Shown: positions 21,753 to 31,366, numbered from the stretch's first letter. The stretch: DNA of 64,000 nucleotides from Pseudomonadota bacterium (GCA_021847345.1 JAJZTW010000011.1:1-64000), one strand, 5' to 3'. Numbers and translations are program-made. The notes: generated by a model from the letters alone, not told the origin.

Positions 21753-24338
21753 GTGCCGGGCCCGATTGCGTTGCTCATGCGTGGCCGCGTTGACCCGAGC
21801 TGGCGGCGGGCCACGGGTGCGAGCTTCGCGGCCTGGTCCACCGCCCTGCTGGTGGCGGTCGCGCATGCCGCGGTGCCGGCGGACGTGCAGTTCGACCCGC
21901 GGCTGGTGTTCGGCGGCGCCAGCGCCGGCTCGCTGGCATGGTTCGACCACGCCGAGGCCGTGCCGGCGGGCCGCTATCGCAGCGAGATCGATGTCAATCA
22001 CCGCTTCGCCGGCAACGCCGACGCATGGGTGCGCATGCGTGGCCACCCGCCGCGCCCCGAGGTGTGCCTGGACCGCGCGGCGTGGCATGAGGTCAGGCTG
22101 GACCGGCGGCGCCTGCTGCCGCGCGCGCGGCGCTGGCTCGACGGCCACGGCGCGCCCCTGTGCCTGCCTGCCGCGCAGGTCGCTCGCGGCCTGCGCGCCA
22201 CCTTCGACCTGTCGCGCCTGCGCGTGGACATCGCGGCGCCGGCGGCCGTGCTCGTGCACAGGCCGCGCGGCTGGGTCTCGCCGCGTTCGTGGAATGACGG
22301 CATCGTGGCCGGGCGCCTGAACTACCAGTTCAACGCGGTGCGCAGCCGGACGACTGCTCCGTCAGGCCCGCTCACCGACTCCTTTCTCGGGCTCGCCGGC
22401 GGTGTCAATCTCGGCGCCTGGCAGCTGCGCCACGACGGCACGCTGAGCGGCACCAGCGGGCAGGGCCTGCACTACACGAGCATCCGCAGCGACCTTCGGC
22501 ACGATGTCGCGAGCCTGCGCGGCTACGTGCAGATCGGCCAGGGGCAAACCGACGGGCAACTGCTCGACAGCGTGGGCTTTCGAGGCATCATGCTGGCCAG
22601 CGACGCGCGCATGCAGCCGGCCTCGGAACAGGGCTACGCCCCGCGCATCCGGGGTTTCGCCGCGTCGGCCGCGACGGTGCGGGTCACGCAGAACGGCACC
22701 TTGCTCTACCAGACCTCGGTGCCGGCCGGGGCCTTCGTGATCGACGACCTGTACCCGCCGGCCGTGGGGGCGCCGCTGCAGGTCACGGTGACCCAGCTCG
22801 ACGGCCGCGTATCGGGATTTTCCGTGCCGGTCTCCGTGCTGCCTCAGATGCAGCGTCCCGGTCAGTCCAGCTACCAGCTGCTGGCCGGGCGCCTGCAGGG
22901 AAGCGGTGGAAATGCCCGCTGGCCCGTGGTGCTCGGCTCGCTGCTGCATGGCTTCAGCGATGCCGTCACCGGCGAGGTCGGCGCGATCGGGGCGCGGCGC
23001 TACCGTGCCGGCGCTCTCGGCGCGGCGTTCAACACCGAGCTCGGGGCCTGGGCGCTGGACCTCACGCAGGCGCGCTTCGAGCAGCCCGCGAGAGGCTGGC
23101 GCAGCGGGCTGCGCGAGCGCCTGACCTGGAGCCTGGCGCGGCGCGCGAGCAGCCTGCTGCTGAGCGTGACGCGGCAGTCGCGTGGCTATTTCGGCCCGCA
23201 GGACGCGATGAACGCGGCGGCCGCGTTCCGCGGAGCATATTTTCCGCTGCCCGTCGCAGCACGACCCCGCCAATCCCTGCAGGGGCAATGGACCCTGGCG
23301 CTGGGCGACCAGGGATCGTTGTTCGTCAGCGGCAGCAGCACGCGCTACTGGAGTCTCGCGCCGCGCCAGACCACCTACCAGCTGGGCTGGGTGCGCGCGC
23401 TGGGGCGTGCGCAGCTCAGCGTGTTCGTCAGCCGCCAGCTGGGCGTGAACTTCGCCGGCGCGAGCGAGGTGCTCAACGTGGGCCTGTCGCTGCCGCTGGG
23501 GGGCGGGCCTGCCGCGCCACAGGCCAGCTTCGGCGTCCAGCGCGACAGCGCCGGCGCGACCACCGCGCAATGGGCGGCCTCGGCCACCGCGGGCCCGGGC
23601 GGCCGCCTGTCGTACGGGGCGCAGGTCGCCGCCGGCGGCGGCTCGCGCAGCGCGGGTGTCGACGGCACGTGGCGCGGCTCGAGCGGAAGCTTCGGCGCGG
23701 CGCTGACCCAATCGGCCGGGGCCGGTGGCCGCACGCGCTCGCTGGCGCTCAACGCCGACGGCGGGGTCGTGGTGTTCGGGGGAGGGGCCACCTTCACTCC
23801 GTACCTGGGCAACACCATCGCGCTGATCCGGGCCGACGGGGCCCGCGGCGCGCCGGTGGTCGGCAGTGACGGCGCGCGAATCGACGCGCGCGGCTACGGG
23901 GTGGCCACCTATCTCACGCCGTACGCCGCCGACACGGTCGGCATCGACCCGCGCGACGCGACCTCGCTGGTGAACATGTCGGCACGGGTGATTCCGCGCG
24001 CGGGGGCCATCGTCGAGGTGCGCCTGCGCGCCCACCGCGGGCGCTGGGTGCTGATGTCGGCGCATCGCAGCAGCGGCGCGGCGCTGCCGTTCGCCGCGCA
24101 GGTGTTCGATGACCACCACCAGCTGGTCGGCTACGTCGCACAGGGCAGCCGGCTCGACGTGCACCTGCGGCGCGCCGCCGGCAGCCTGCTGGTGCGCTGG
24201 GCAGCCGGCGCCGGGCATGCCTGCCGCATCGACTACCGGCTGGCTCGCGCCGGCGCCGCGCTGCGCGCCGGGCTCGCGCGGCCGCTGCGCCTGCGCGGCC
24301 TGGTCTGCGCTGCCGTCGACGCGGCGCACGCGCGATGA
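21753..24338 (+). CDS. Outer-membrane fimbrial usher (FimD/PapC family)
   Basis: An 861-residue outer-membrane pore for pilus assembly. An N-terminal periplasmic domain follows the signal peptide; the 24-strand barrel contains GRLNYQFNAVRS, GYVQIGQGQTDGQLLDSVGFRG and the plug region GYAPRIRGFAASAATVRVTQNG; the C-terminal domains carry GAALPFAAQVFDDHHQLVGYVAQGSRLDVHL. The exact start is uncertain because several upstream codons are possible. Its last 4 nt overlap the adhesin start (ATGA). Confidence 0.93.
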   Translation: MPGPIALLMRGRVDPSWRRATGASFAAWSTALLVAVAHAAVPADVQFDPRLVFGGASAGSLAWFDHAEAVPAGRYRSEIDVNHRFAGNADAWVRMRGHPPRPEVCLDRAAWHEVRLDRRRLLPRARRWLDGHGAPLCLPAAQVARGLRATFDLSRLRVDIAAPAAVLVHRPRGWVSPRSWNDGIVAGRLNYQFNAVRSRTTAPSGPLTDSFLGLAGGVNLGAWQLRHDGTLSGTSGQGLHYTSIRSDLRHDVASLRGYVQIGQGQTDGQLLDSVGFRGIMLASDARMQPASEQGYAPRIRGFAASAATVRVTQNGTLLYQTSVPAGAFVIDDLYPPAVGAPLQVTVTQLDGRVSGFSVPVSVLPQMQRPGQSSYQLLAGRLQGSGGNARWPVVLGSLLHGFSDAVTGEVGAIGARRYRAGALGAAFNTELGAWALDLTQARFEQPARGWRSGLRERLTWSLARRASSLLLSVTRQSRGYFGPQDAMNAAAAFRGAYFPLPVAARPRQSLQGQWTLALGDQGSLFVSGSSTRYWSLAPRQTTYQLGWVRALGRAQLSVFVSRQLGVNFAGASEVLNVGLSLPLGGGPAAPQASFGVQRDSAGATTAQWAASATAGPGGRLSYGAQVAAGGGSRSAGVDGTWRGSSGSFGAALTQSAGAGGRTRSLALNADGGVVVFGGGATFTPYLGNTIALIRADGARGAPVVGSDGARIDARGYGVATYLTPYAADTVGIDPRDATSLVNMSARVIPRAGAIVEVRLRAHRGRWVLMSAHRSSGAALPFAAQVFDDHHQLVGYVAQGSRLDVHLRRAAGSLLVRWAAGAGHACRIDYRLARAGAALRAGLARPLRLRGLVCAAVDAAHAR

Positions 24339-25363
24339 ACGGGCGCTGGGCGGCGCGCCTGGCGCTGGCCCTGCCGGGCGGCCTGCACGCCGCTGCCGCG
24401 CCGGCGGCCCGGCTGATGACCTGCACGGCCGGCAGCTTCGCGCTGCTGACTCCCGCGCCGGCGCGCATCATCGTGCCTGCGGCGACCGCGCCGGGCGGCG
24501 CGCTGTGGGGCGGCACGGTGTCGGTCTCGTTTTCCTGCACCAGCACGGCCAAGGGCGCGAAGCTCGGCGGGGGCAGCTCCGAGGGGGGCACGGCGCAGGC
24601 GGCCATGGTGTCGTCCAGCGGAGCGCCCGATGGCGTTTCGATGGTGTCCGCCGGCAGGCCCGCGCTCGTGCTGAGCTCACCGGGTTGCGCATTGACGTCC
24701 CTCGCGCAGCATGCCAAGCGCTGGACCTTCGGCCTGGTGTCCACCGCCGCGGGAACCTGCAGAGGCAGCCTCGTGGTACCGGTGCAGCTGGTGCGCGGAA
24801 GCGGCGCGGTGGGCGCCGACGTCGCTGCCACCAACCCGCTGGGCCTGGGCATTGGTGGCGCGAACTGGGTCGTGTTTCCGACCCGCCGTGGCAGCACGGC
24901 CAGCGTCGGCTTGAGCGGCCCGGTGCCGCTGCTCGCCGGTGGCGGCTGCACCGTCTCGCCGGTGGCGCTGACGGTGGCGCTGCCGACGGTTTCGGTGGCG
25001 GCACTGGCCACGCCGGGAAGCAGCGCGGGCGCCACGGCCTTCCGCTTTCCGCTGCAGACCTGCCAGGCGCTGCCGGCGACGCCGTATTCGGTCTACGCCA
25101 GCTGGAGCTTCAGCGCCGTCGCCGGCTATCCGTCGGTGATCGCCAACAGCGCGGCCGGACCGGCCGGCCATGTCGGCGTGCAGATCGTCGATGCCTCCGG
25201 GGCGGCGGTGCTCAGCGGCCCGTCGGGCAGCACGCTGGCGGGCAACGTGAGCGCTTCCGGTGGTGTCGCCGCGCAGATCTACATCGCGCGCTATTTCGCC
25301 ACCGGCCGGGTCACGCCGGGCGCGGTGCGCGCCACCGCGACCTACACGCTGACCTACCAGTGA
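24335..25363 (+). CDS. Two-domain fimbrial tip adhesin
   Basis: A 342-residue secreted protein with two Ig-like halves. The N-terminal half (about residues 28-185) starts MTCTAGSFALL and is likely the receptor-binding domain. The C-terminal half (about 200-342) has the pilin pattern GGCTVSPVALTVALPTVSVA ... LQTC and ends ATATYTLTYQ like the major pilin, so it can be incorporated by donor-strand exchange. This FimH-like architecture, last gene of the operon, fits a tip adhesin. The ligand is unknown. Confidence 0.82.
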   Translation: MNGRWAARLALALPGGLHAAAAPAARLMTCTAGSFALLTPAPARIIVPAATAPGGALWGGTVSVSFSCTSTAKGAKLGGGSSEGGTAQAAMVSSSGAPDGVSMVSAGRPALVLSSPGCALTSLAQHAKRWTFGLVSTAAGTCRGSLVVPVQLVRGSGAVGADVAATNPLGLGIGGANWVVFPTRRGSTASVGLSGPVPLLAGGGCTVSPVALTVALPTVSVAALATPGSSAGATAFRFPLQTCQALPATPYSVYASWSFSAVAGYPSVIANSAAGPAGHVGVQIVDASGAAVLSGPSGSTLAGNVSASGGVAAQIYIARYFATGRVTPGAVRATATYTLTYQ

Positions 25364-25592
25364 CGCGGCAGGCGTCGGCGACGCCGCGGCGCTGTTCCCC
25401 TACGCATCCCAAGGGATTGAAGTTCGCGCTCTCGGGCTTGTGCACTGGGGTCATAAGCATCTGCGTATTCGTTGGTTGGCGGGCATGGTGGCGCGCGACT
25501 AGGCTAGCGTGTGGAGCGACGCGTGCCCCCGCGGGCGGGCGTTGCGCAATGTCCGCCAGCTTGGCTGGCACCCACCGACCAGGAGACCCACC

Positions 25593-26252
25593 ATGAGTTT
25601 GCGCATCGGCAGCACGGCACCCGATTTCACCGCCCAGACCACCGAGGGCACGATCCGCTTCCACGAGTGGATCGGCGACCACTGGGCGCTGCTGTTCTCG
25701 CACCCCAAGGATTTCACGCCCATCTGCACCACCGAGCTGGGTACGGTGGCGCGCATGAAGCCCGAATTCGACAAGCGCGGCTGCAAGCTCATCGGCCTTT
25801 CGGTCGACCCGGTGGAGGAGCATCACCGCTGGGCCAAGGACATCGCCGAGGTCCAGGGCACCGCGCCCAACTACCCGATCATCGGCGACACCGACCTCAA
25901 CGTGTCCAAGCTGTACGACATGCTGCCCGAGGCCGAACCCGGTTCGTCGAGCGGGCGCACCGCCAACGACAATGCCACCGTGCGCAGCGTGTTCTTCATC
26001 GGCCCGGACAAGAAGGTCAAGGCCATGCTGACCTACCCGATGAGCAACGGGCGCGACTTCGACGAAATCCTGCGCCTGCTCGACGCCATGCAGCTCAGCG
26101 CGCGCCACGGGGTGGCCACGCCGGCCAACTGGCGCCCGGGCAACGACGTCGTGATCCCCACCTCGGTCAGCGACGAGGCGGCGCGCGAGCGCTTCCCGCA
26201 GGGCTTCAAGACCCTCAAGCCGTACCTGCGGGTGGTGGCCCAGCCCAAGTAA
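25593..26252 (+). CDS. 1-Cys peroxiredoxin (Prx6 type)
   Basis: A 219-residue peroxidase. Peroxidatic Cys45 lies in HPKDFTPICTTELG, the Prx6 signature; VDPVEEHHRW and the long C-terminal domain (about 170-219) also match the 1-Cys subfamily. AGGAG lies 7 nt before the ATG at 25593. Preceded by a 229-bp gap and followed by a hairpin terminator, so it is probably monocistronic. Confidence 0.94.
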   Translation: MSLRIGSTAPDFTAQTTEGTIRFHEWIGDHWALLFSHPKDFTPICTTELGTVARMKPEFDKRGCKLIGLSVDPVEEHHRWAKDIAEVQGTAPNYPIIGDTDLNVSKLYDMLPEAEPGSSSGRTANDNATVRSVFFIGPDKKVKAMLTYPMSNGRDFDEILRLLDAMQLSARHGVATPANWRPGNDVVIPTSVSDEAARERFPQGFKTLKPYLRVVAQPK

Positions 26253-26258
26253 GCCCCG

Positions 26259-26288
26259 GCCGGCGTGGCCCGAGGGGGCCGCGCCGGC
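26259..26288. terminator. Hairpin terminator after peroxiredoxin gene
   Basis: A 13-bp stem (GCCGGCGTGGCCC / GGGCCGCGCCGGC, one G-T pair) with loop GAGG begins 6 nt after the stop codon. It lacks a strong T-tract. Confidence 0.55.
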
Positions 26289-26338
26289 ATGTTGCGCCGC
26301 GACATGTGCCCTGCACGTCGCGCACGGTCCTGGTAAAC

Positions 26339-26352
26339 TAGGGTTAACCCTA
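26339..26352. promoter_or_regulatory. Perfect 14-bp palindrome, candidate operator
   Basis: TAGGGTTAACCCTA is perfectly palindromic. A degenerate second half-site (AGGTTGAACCCT) follows at once, and TATAAG overlaps the right edge like a -10 element. It lies about 42 nt upstream of a small ORF of the DUF3563 type, with GAGGGAG before that start. It probably binds a dimeric regulator of that gene. Confidence 0.5.
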
Positions 26353-26393
26353 TAAGGTTGAACCCTGATCCATTCCCCACGAGGGAGCCTGCC

Positions 26394-26546
26394 ATGACCG
26401 TACTGCTGAACCTGTTCCGTTCCCTGATGCTTTCCGGCGATGAAACGCGTGAGCGCGCCGAGAGCTACCTCGCCCAAGCGCGGGATATTTTCGAACTCGA
26501 GCGCCGCATGGGGGACCTGGCGCACGGCGAGCCGGCCCGCTGGTGA
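26394..26546 (+). CDS. Small protein, DUF3563-like
   Basis: A 50-residue protein beginning MTVLLNLFRSLMLSGDE, followed by RESYLAQA-like and RDIFELERRMGDL segments (actual: AESYLAQARDIFELERRM). This layout resembles the short DUF3563 proteins common in Burkholderiales. It has one amphipathic or membrane-associating N-terminal helix and a charged second helix. GAGGGAG lies upstream. Function unknown. Confidence 0.7.
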   Translation: MTVLLNLFRSLMLSGDETRERAESYLAQARDIFELERRMGDLAHGEPARW

Positions 26547-26553
26547 GCAGGCG

Positions 26554-26805
26554 ATGAGCCACGCCGCTGGTTCGATGCCGTCGGCCGGGTCCGCTGCGCC
26601 CGAAGCCTGGCTGCATGCCGGGCAGGTCTGGCAGCAGTGGGTTCGCCATGCCGCCGCCAGTCCCTTCGATCTGGTGCGCGCCCAGTACGCCGGCGCCGTG
26701 CGCGCCGGAGTGATCCGCCCGTCGCTGCTGGCTGCCAGCCGCTTCGAACGCGGCATGGCGCAGTGGGAATCGCTGGTCCTGGGGCCCTGGGCGCGCGAGC
26801 GCTGA
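26554..26805 (+). CDS. Small hypothetical protein
   Basis: An 83-residue frame starting 7 nt after the DUF3563-like gene; AGCAGG is a weak ribosome site. The protein has an Ala/Ser-rich N-terminus and then a helical part with several Trp (AGQVWQQWVRHAAASPFDL, QWESLVLGPW). The amphipathic Trp-rich helices would suit a granule- or membrane-surface protein, but I do not recognise a family. It could be a non-coding frame. Confidence 0.45.
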   Translation: MSHAAGSMPSAGSAAPEAWLHAGQVWQQWVRHAAASPFDLVRAQYAGAVRAGVIRPSLLAASRFERGMAQWESLVLGPWARER

Positions 26806-26903
26806 ACCGGGGCTGACGGCACGCTCGCTCGCTGCGGCGCTGGCTGAGGCATCATCCGGAACATGCTCCGTCGCCGAGCCCCGGCGCGGAGAGTCTCCGG
26901 GGG

Positions 26904-28418
26904 ATGCAGATGTTCGATGAATATTCGTCGCTCGACGCGTTCGCGCTGGCGCAGCGTATCTCGCGTCGGGAAATTTCCTGCAGCGAAGCACTGCAGGCAG
27001 CGCTGCAGCGCTGCGACCAGCTCCATGCCCGGCTCAACGCCGTGGTGCACGACTGGCGCGAGCAGGCGCTGGAGCAGGCGAGGGCCTTCGACGCGCTGGC
27101 AGCGGACCATCCGCGCCGCACTGCGCCTTTCGCGGGGGTGCCGTTCCTGCTCAAGGATCTCGGCCAGGACCTGGCGGGCCAGCCGTCCACCTGGGGCAGC
27201 CGTGCTCGTCGCGATGTGCGCGCCGGCGCCGACTCCGCCGTGGTGCGGCGCTGGCAAGCCGCCGGGCTGCTGCCTTTCGGCAAGACCAACCTGCCGGAGC
27301 TGGCGCTCAAGGCGGTCACCGAACCCGCGTTGTTCGGCGCCTGCCGCAACCCCTGGAACACGCGGCACACGCCCGGCGGCTCGTCGGGCGGCGCGGCCGC
27401 CGCGGTGGCCGCCGGCATCGTCCCCGTCGCCGGAGCGTCGGACGGCGGCGGCTCGATCCGCATCCCGGCCTCCTACTGCGGCCTGTTCGGCCTGCGACCC
27501 TCGCGCGGGCGCGTCAGCCACGCCCCCGAGGCCGACGAATTCTGGGAGGGGGCCAGCTCCACCCACGTGCTTACGCGCAGCGTGCGCGACAGCGCGGCGC
27601 TGCTCGACGCGGTGGCGGGAGCCGAGCCCGGCGACCCTTTCGTGGTGGCGCCCCCCGCGACCCCCTTCGCGCGCGAGGTCGGTGGCGACCCGGGTCGCCT
27701 GCGCATCGGCTTCAGCACGGCCTCGCCGCTGGGCAACGCCGTGCACGCCGACAACGTCGAGGCCGTGCAGCGCGCCGTGGCCCTGCTGCGCGAGCTCGGC
27801 CACGAGGTCGAGCCCGCGGCGCCCGCGATCGACGGCCTGCAACTGGCGCAGTGCTACCTCGGCATGTACTTCGGCCAGGTGGCCGCCGAAGTGCGGCGCT
27901 GCCGCCAGGAGTTCGGCGCCCGCGCGGTCGATTTCGAACTCGACACGCGGGCGATTGCCGCCATCGGCGAGAGCCTGCCGGCAGCCGCCTACGTGCAGCT
28001 GCACCGGCCATGGAACCGTTTCGCGCGGGCGCTGGCGGACTTCCACGCCGACTTCGACCTGCTGCTGACCCCGACCACGGCACAGCCTCCGGCGCGCATC
28101 GGCGAACTCGATCCGCCGGCCTGGCAGGGCGCGGCGCTGCGCGCGCTGCTGGCGCTCGGGCTGGGCGGGCTGCTGCGCCACACCGGCGTGGTCGACGACC
28201 TGGCGAAGCAGTCGCTGGCGCGCACGCCGTTCACGCAGCTGGCCAACCTCACCGGCACCCCGGCGATGAGCGTGCCGCTGCACCTCGGCGCCGACGGCCT
28301 GCCGGCGGGCGTGCAGTTCATCGCGCCGTGGGGGCGCGAGGACCGGCTGATCCGCCTGGCCTCGCAGCTCGAGGCGGCGCGCCCCTGGCGCGCCCTGGCG
28401 CCGCCGCTCGTCGGCTGA
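26904..28418 (+). CDS. Amidase signature family enzyme
   Basis: A 504-residue amide hydrolase. The Ser-cisSer-Lys triad is visible: Lys84 in FLLKDLG, the cis-Ser in [14 protein letters not shown] (160/161), and nucleophile Ser184 in [12 protein letters not shown]. It lacks the GatB/GatC context, so it is a free-standing amidase, not the tRNA amidotransferase. The substrate is unknown. ATG codons at 26904 and 26910 are both possible. Confidence 0.9.
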   Translation: MQMFDEYSSLDAFALAQRISRREISCSEALQAALQRCDQLHARLNAVVHDWREQALEQARAFDALAADHPRRTAPFAGVPFLLKDLGQDLAGQPSTWGSRARRDVRAGADSAVVRRWQAAGLLPFGKTNLPELALKAVTEPALFGACRNPWNTRHTPGGSSGGAAAAVAAGIVPVAGASDGGGSIRIPASYCGLFGLRPSRGRVSHAPEADEFWEGASSTHVLTRSVRDSAALLDAVAGAEPGDPFVVAPPATPFAREVGGDPGRLRIGFSTASPLGNAVHADNVEAVQRAVALLRELGHEVEPAAPAIDGLQLAQCYLGMYFGQVAAEVRRCRQEFGARAVDFELDTRAIAAIGESLPAAAYVQLHRPWNRFARALADFHADFDLLLTPTTAQPPARIGELDPPAWQGAALRALLALGLGGLLRHTGVVDDLAKQSLARTPFTQLANLTGTPAMSVPLHLGADGLPAGVQFIAPWGREDRLIRLASQLEAARPWRALAPPLVG

Positions 28419-28435
28419 TTGCTACCTTTCGGCGG

Positions 28436-28469
28436 GAAGCCCTTGCTGCATGCATGGGCTTCATGCAGC
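28436..28469. promoter_or_regulatory. Overlapping alternative hairpins upstream of pilE1
   Basis: Two stems share bases and cannot form together: GAAGCCC/GGGCTTC (28436-28442 with 28456-28462) and GCTGCATG/CATGCAGC (28445-28452 with 28462-28469). They lie between the amidase stop and the first pilin gene, so they may act as the amidase terminator or as an attenuator-like leader of the pilus operon. Confidence 0.35.
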
Positions 28470-28545
28470 ATGCTTCGACATGATTCCATCCGTTGCCGCG
28501 GCCCCGGGGCCCGGCGGGATCCGGGCATCCGGGAGAAACTCGAAC

Positions 28546-29022
28546 ATGGACAAGCAGCGGGGCTTCACGCTGATCGAACTGATGATCGTGGTCGCGATCG
28601 TGGCCATACTCGCCGCGATCGCGCTGCCGGCCTACAACAACTACGTCGCGCGCAGCAAGCTGTCGGAGGCGTATTCCAAGTTGTCGGGGCTGAGCCTGGC
28701 GATGCAGCAGTACTACCAGGACAACCGCACCTACAAGGACGCGACGAGTTCGGCGAGTCCCGACCCCTGGCCCTGTGCGAGCACCAACCTGACGGCCGGC
28801 CAGTACTTCAGCTACGACTGCTCGCCCAGCGGCATCGGCTCGCCCACCACCACCACCTTCACCGCCGAGGCCACGGCCACCGCGACCGACCTGGGCGGCG
28901 GCAGCACGCCGCTGATCCTGCGCATCAACCAGGACGGCACCAAGACCACGCCGCAGGTGCCCAGCGGGTGGACGCTGCCGAGCACGAGTTGCTGGGTGCA
29001 CGACCAGAGCGGAGGCTGCTGA
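28546..29022 (+). CDS. pilE: Type IV minor pilin, PilE-like (cluster 1)
   Basis: A 158-residue prepilin. The leader is only MDKQRG, cleaved before [20 protein letters not shown] with Glu at +5, a canonical PilD site and N1 helix. The C-terminus ends in a disulfide-type loop [12 protein letters not shown]. The start at 28546 follows a GGGAGAAACTCGAAC leader. First of six tightly spaced pilus-tip genes. The same C-terminal Cys loop occurs in the cluster 2 paralogue. Confidence 0.92.
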   Translation: MDKQRGFTLIELMIVVAIVAILAAIALPAYNNYVARSKLSEAYSKLSGLSLAMQQYYQDNRTYKDATSSASPDPWPCASTNLTAGQYFSYDCSPSGIGSPTTTTFTAEATATATDLGGGSTPLILRINQDGTKTTPQVPSGWTLPSTSCWVHDQSGGC

Positions 29023-29023
29023 G

Positions 29024-29539
29024 ATGGCCACGCTGCGCGTCGGCGGCTTCACGCTGATCGAACTGCTCGTGACCATCGCGGTCGGCGTGCTGCTGGGCCT
29101 GATCGCCATTCCGAACCTGGTGTCGATGATGGACTCGGGCAAGACCTCGGTGCTGGTCAACCAGTTCCCGCAGGACGTGGCCTGGGCGCGCAACCAGGCG
29201 GTGGCGGGGCAGTCGACCGTGAGCATCACGCTGTCGGCCAACGGCTGCAACTGGGCCACCTCGGTGACCTCGGCGAACGGCACCGCCAATCCCGCCGACG
29301 CCGAGCATTCGATGAGCAGCACGCAGTTCGCGGCCTCGTATCCCGGGGTCAGCTGCAGCATCAGCGGTGCCCCGAGCAGCGGCGTGCTGGCTTTCGACAC
29401 CCAGGGCTTCATCACCGACGGCGCCGGCGGCAGCCCGGTGTCGCCGACCATCGTCGTGACCGCCGCGCGGGGGCAGAGCTGGACCCTGCAGGTGCTGGCA
29501 TCGGGCAGCGTGCTGGTCAACGCCAACACTTCATCATGA
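29024..29539 (+). CDS. fimT: GspH/FimT-type minor pilin (cluster 1)
   Basis: A 171-residue prepilin with leader MATLRVGG and the site GFTLIELLVTIAVGVLLGLIAIP. The segment VNQFPQDVAWARNQAVAGQSTVSI is the FimT/GspH hallmark that follows the N1 helix. It belongs to the priming subcomplex at the pilus tip. Starts one base after the pilE stop and overlaps the next gene by 4 nt (ATGA). Confidence 0.9.
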   Translation: MATLRVGGFTLIELLVTIAVGVLLGLIAIPNLVSMMDSGKTSVLVNQFPQDVAWARNQAVAGQSTVSITLSANGCNWATSVTSANGTANPADAEHSMSSTQFAASYPGVSCSISGAPSSGVLAFDTQGFITDGAGGSPVSPTIVVTAARGQSWTLQVLASGSVLVNANTSS

Positions 29540-30051
29540 CACGCCGCACCGTCGCTCGAGCCCGTTTGCGCCAGGCCGGACTGTCGCTGGTCAGCGTGCT
29601 GGTGGCCATCCTGGTGTTCGCGCTGGGCACGCTGAGCCTGGCCTCCATCTATTCCCTGGCGGTTCCCGCGGTCAGCGTGAACGAGCAGGCCGTCGACACC
29701 GCAGCGTTCGGCAACCAGCTGTGGGGCCTGCTGCAGGCCAACCCGACGGTGATCGCCAGCGTGTTCGGCTCGTCCAGCCCGTCGACCGGCAGCAGCGTCA
29801 CCTACACGGCCAGCAGCTACAGCAGCGCGCCCGCCGTGCTGCAGCCCTGGCTGAGCAACCTGTTCGTGAACTCCGCCACGCTGCTGCCCAACGCCAGCGT
29901 GACCCTCACCGCCGGGCAGACGGCCGACTCGACCAACTGCACGGCGGCGAGCGCGACCACCACGCTATGCGGCGTCACCATGAGCCTGTCGTGGACGCCG
30001 ATCGGCGGCTCGACGCGCACGCAGGCCTTCAGCTACCAGATAGGATTCTGA
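29536..30051 (+). CDS. pilV: PilV-type minor pilin with non-canonical prepilin site (cluster 1)
   Basis: A 171-residue prepilin-like protein. The leader MTRRTVARARLRQAG precedes LSLVSVLVAILVFALGTLSLASIY. The usual Glu at +5 is replaced by Ser, and +1 is Leu. Placement between fimT and pilW and the segment NQLWGLLQANPTVIAS fit PilV. Loss of Glu5 is known for pseudopilins that sit at the very tip, so this may mark its place in the tip complex. Confidence 0.85.
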   Translation: MTRRTVARARLRQAGLSLVSVLVAILVFALGTLSLASIYSLAVPAVSVNEQAVDTAAFGNQLWGLLQANPTVIASVFGSSSPSTGSSVTYTASSYSSAPAVLQPWLSNLFVNSATLLPNASVTLTAGQTADSTNCTAASATTTLCGVTMSLSWTPIGGSTRTQAFSYQIGF

Positions 30052-30052
30052 C

Positions 30053-31366
30053 ATGGCCCTGCATGCCGCGAAGGCCGCGCGACCCGGGCACCAGCTCGGC
30101 TTCAGCCTGGTCGAGCTGATGGTCGCGCTGGTCGCCGGCCTCATCTTCGCCATCTCGGTCCTGCTCGTGCAGGCGGCGCTGACCCGCCAGAACGTGCAGA
30201 TGTCCGACACCCTGCAACGGGACAACCAGGCCCGTGCCGCGCTCGACCTGCTGACCCGCGATCTCAGCAACGCCGGGTTCATGCTGGGCGGCCAGCAGGC
30301 ACGCTGCAGCGTCTTGCTGGCCTACGACTCGGGCCTGCCGGTGGTCGCCTCGCAGACCTTCAGCCTCAACCCCGTCACGGCCGCTTCGCAGCCCGTGAAG
30401 CTGCCCACCAGCAGCGCGGTGGGTTCGTCGAGCTACCCCACCGGCACGCCCGATCCCAACGGCTACGGCACCAGCACCCAGTTCACCGACCTGATCGCCA
30501 TCTCCGGCGCGACCACCGCGTTGCAGCCGAGCAGTGCCAGCAACGCCAGCGGCTACGTGGTGCAGAACTCGACCACGCAGTCCAGCAGCGGGCAGGGTGC
30601 TCTCAACAGTGGCGAGCTGCCCCTGGGCACGACGGCCGGCATCTCGGTCGGCGACACGTTGCTGCTGCGCATGCCGCTGAACGGCAAGCTGGCGTGCTTC
30701 CGGGTGCCGGTGGTCTACGTGGGCCCGAGCACGTCGCCGTCGTCGACCTACATCAAGAGCAAGGGCAGCACGCTGTTTCCCAGCACCGCCTACGCAGCCT
30801 TCAACCCCCTGCTGATCTCGCAGGGCCTGTTGCCCAGCGGGGGCTCGCTGAGCAACGCCAACTTCACCCAGTCGCGGCTCACCGACCTCGGCCCGTCGAC
30901 GTCGAACAACCTGCAGACGGTCATCTACTACGTCGGCAACGCCACCTACGCCAATGCCGGCGGGGCCACGTTCCCGATGCTCATGCGCGCGGTGCTGAAT
31001 GCGCAGACCGACGCGCTGATCTCGGTCAACCCGGTGGCGGCCGGCGTGGTCAGCCTGCAGGCCCTGTTCGGGGTCGACGAGAGCAACAGCGGCGCCGTGA
31101 CCAACTACCTGACCTGGCCCGACGTGGTCGCCGGCAATTACCAGTCCGACGTGCGCAGCGTGCTGTTCGCGCTGGTCACGCGCACCTTGCACGCCGACCC
31201 CAAGTACACGGCGCCGGCGACCATCGCCATCCCGAGCCCGTCGGGCAACGGCGGCGCGGGCCCCGACGCCTTCACCCCCTACACGGTGCCCACCGGATAC
31301 GGCAATTTCCGCTACTCCGTGCTCGAGTCCGAGATCGCGATCCGCAACTCGCTATGGCCCCACTGA
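30053..31366 (+). CDS. pilW: PilW-type minor pilin (cluster 1)
   Basis: A 437-residue large minor pilin. The site GFSLVELMVALVAGLIFAISV has the normal Glu5; the N1 helix is followed by RDNQARAALDLLTRDLSNAGFM, typical of PilW. The large C-terminal domain resembles the cluster 2 PilW over its length (for example SSSGQGALNSGELPLG and NPVAAGVVSLQALFGV). Starts 1 nt after the pilV stop and overlaps pilX by 13 nt. Confidence 0.9.
   Translation: MALHAAKAARPGHQLGFSLVELMVALVAGLIFAISVLLVQAALTRQNVQMSDTLQRDNQARAALDLLTRDLSNAGFMLGGQQARCSVLLAYDSGLPVVASQTFSLNPVTAASQPVKLPTSSAVGSSSYPTGTPDPNGYGTSTQFTDLIAISGATTALQPSSASNASGYVVQNSTTQSSSGQGALNSGELPLGTTAGISVGDTLLLRMPLNGKLACFRVPVVYVGPSTSPSSTYIKSKGSTLFPSTAYAAFNPLLISQGLLPSGGSLSNANFTQSRLTDLGPSTSNNLQTVIYYVGNATYANAGGATFPMLMRAVLNAQTDALISVNPVAAGVVSLQALFGVDESNSGAVTNYLTWPDVVAGNYQSDVRSVLFALVTRTLHADPKYTAPATIAIPSPSGNGGAGPDAFTPYTVPTGYGNFRYSVLESEIAIRNSLWPH

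Noticed and set aside
26904-28418. GatA subunit of the Asp/Glu-tRNA amidotransferase
   Set aside because: No gatB or gatC is adjacent and the flanks are unrelated, so a free-standing amidase is the safer call.
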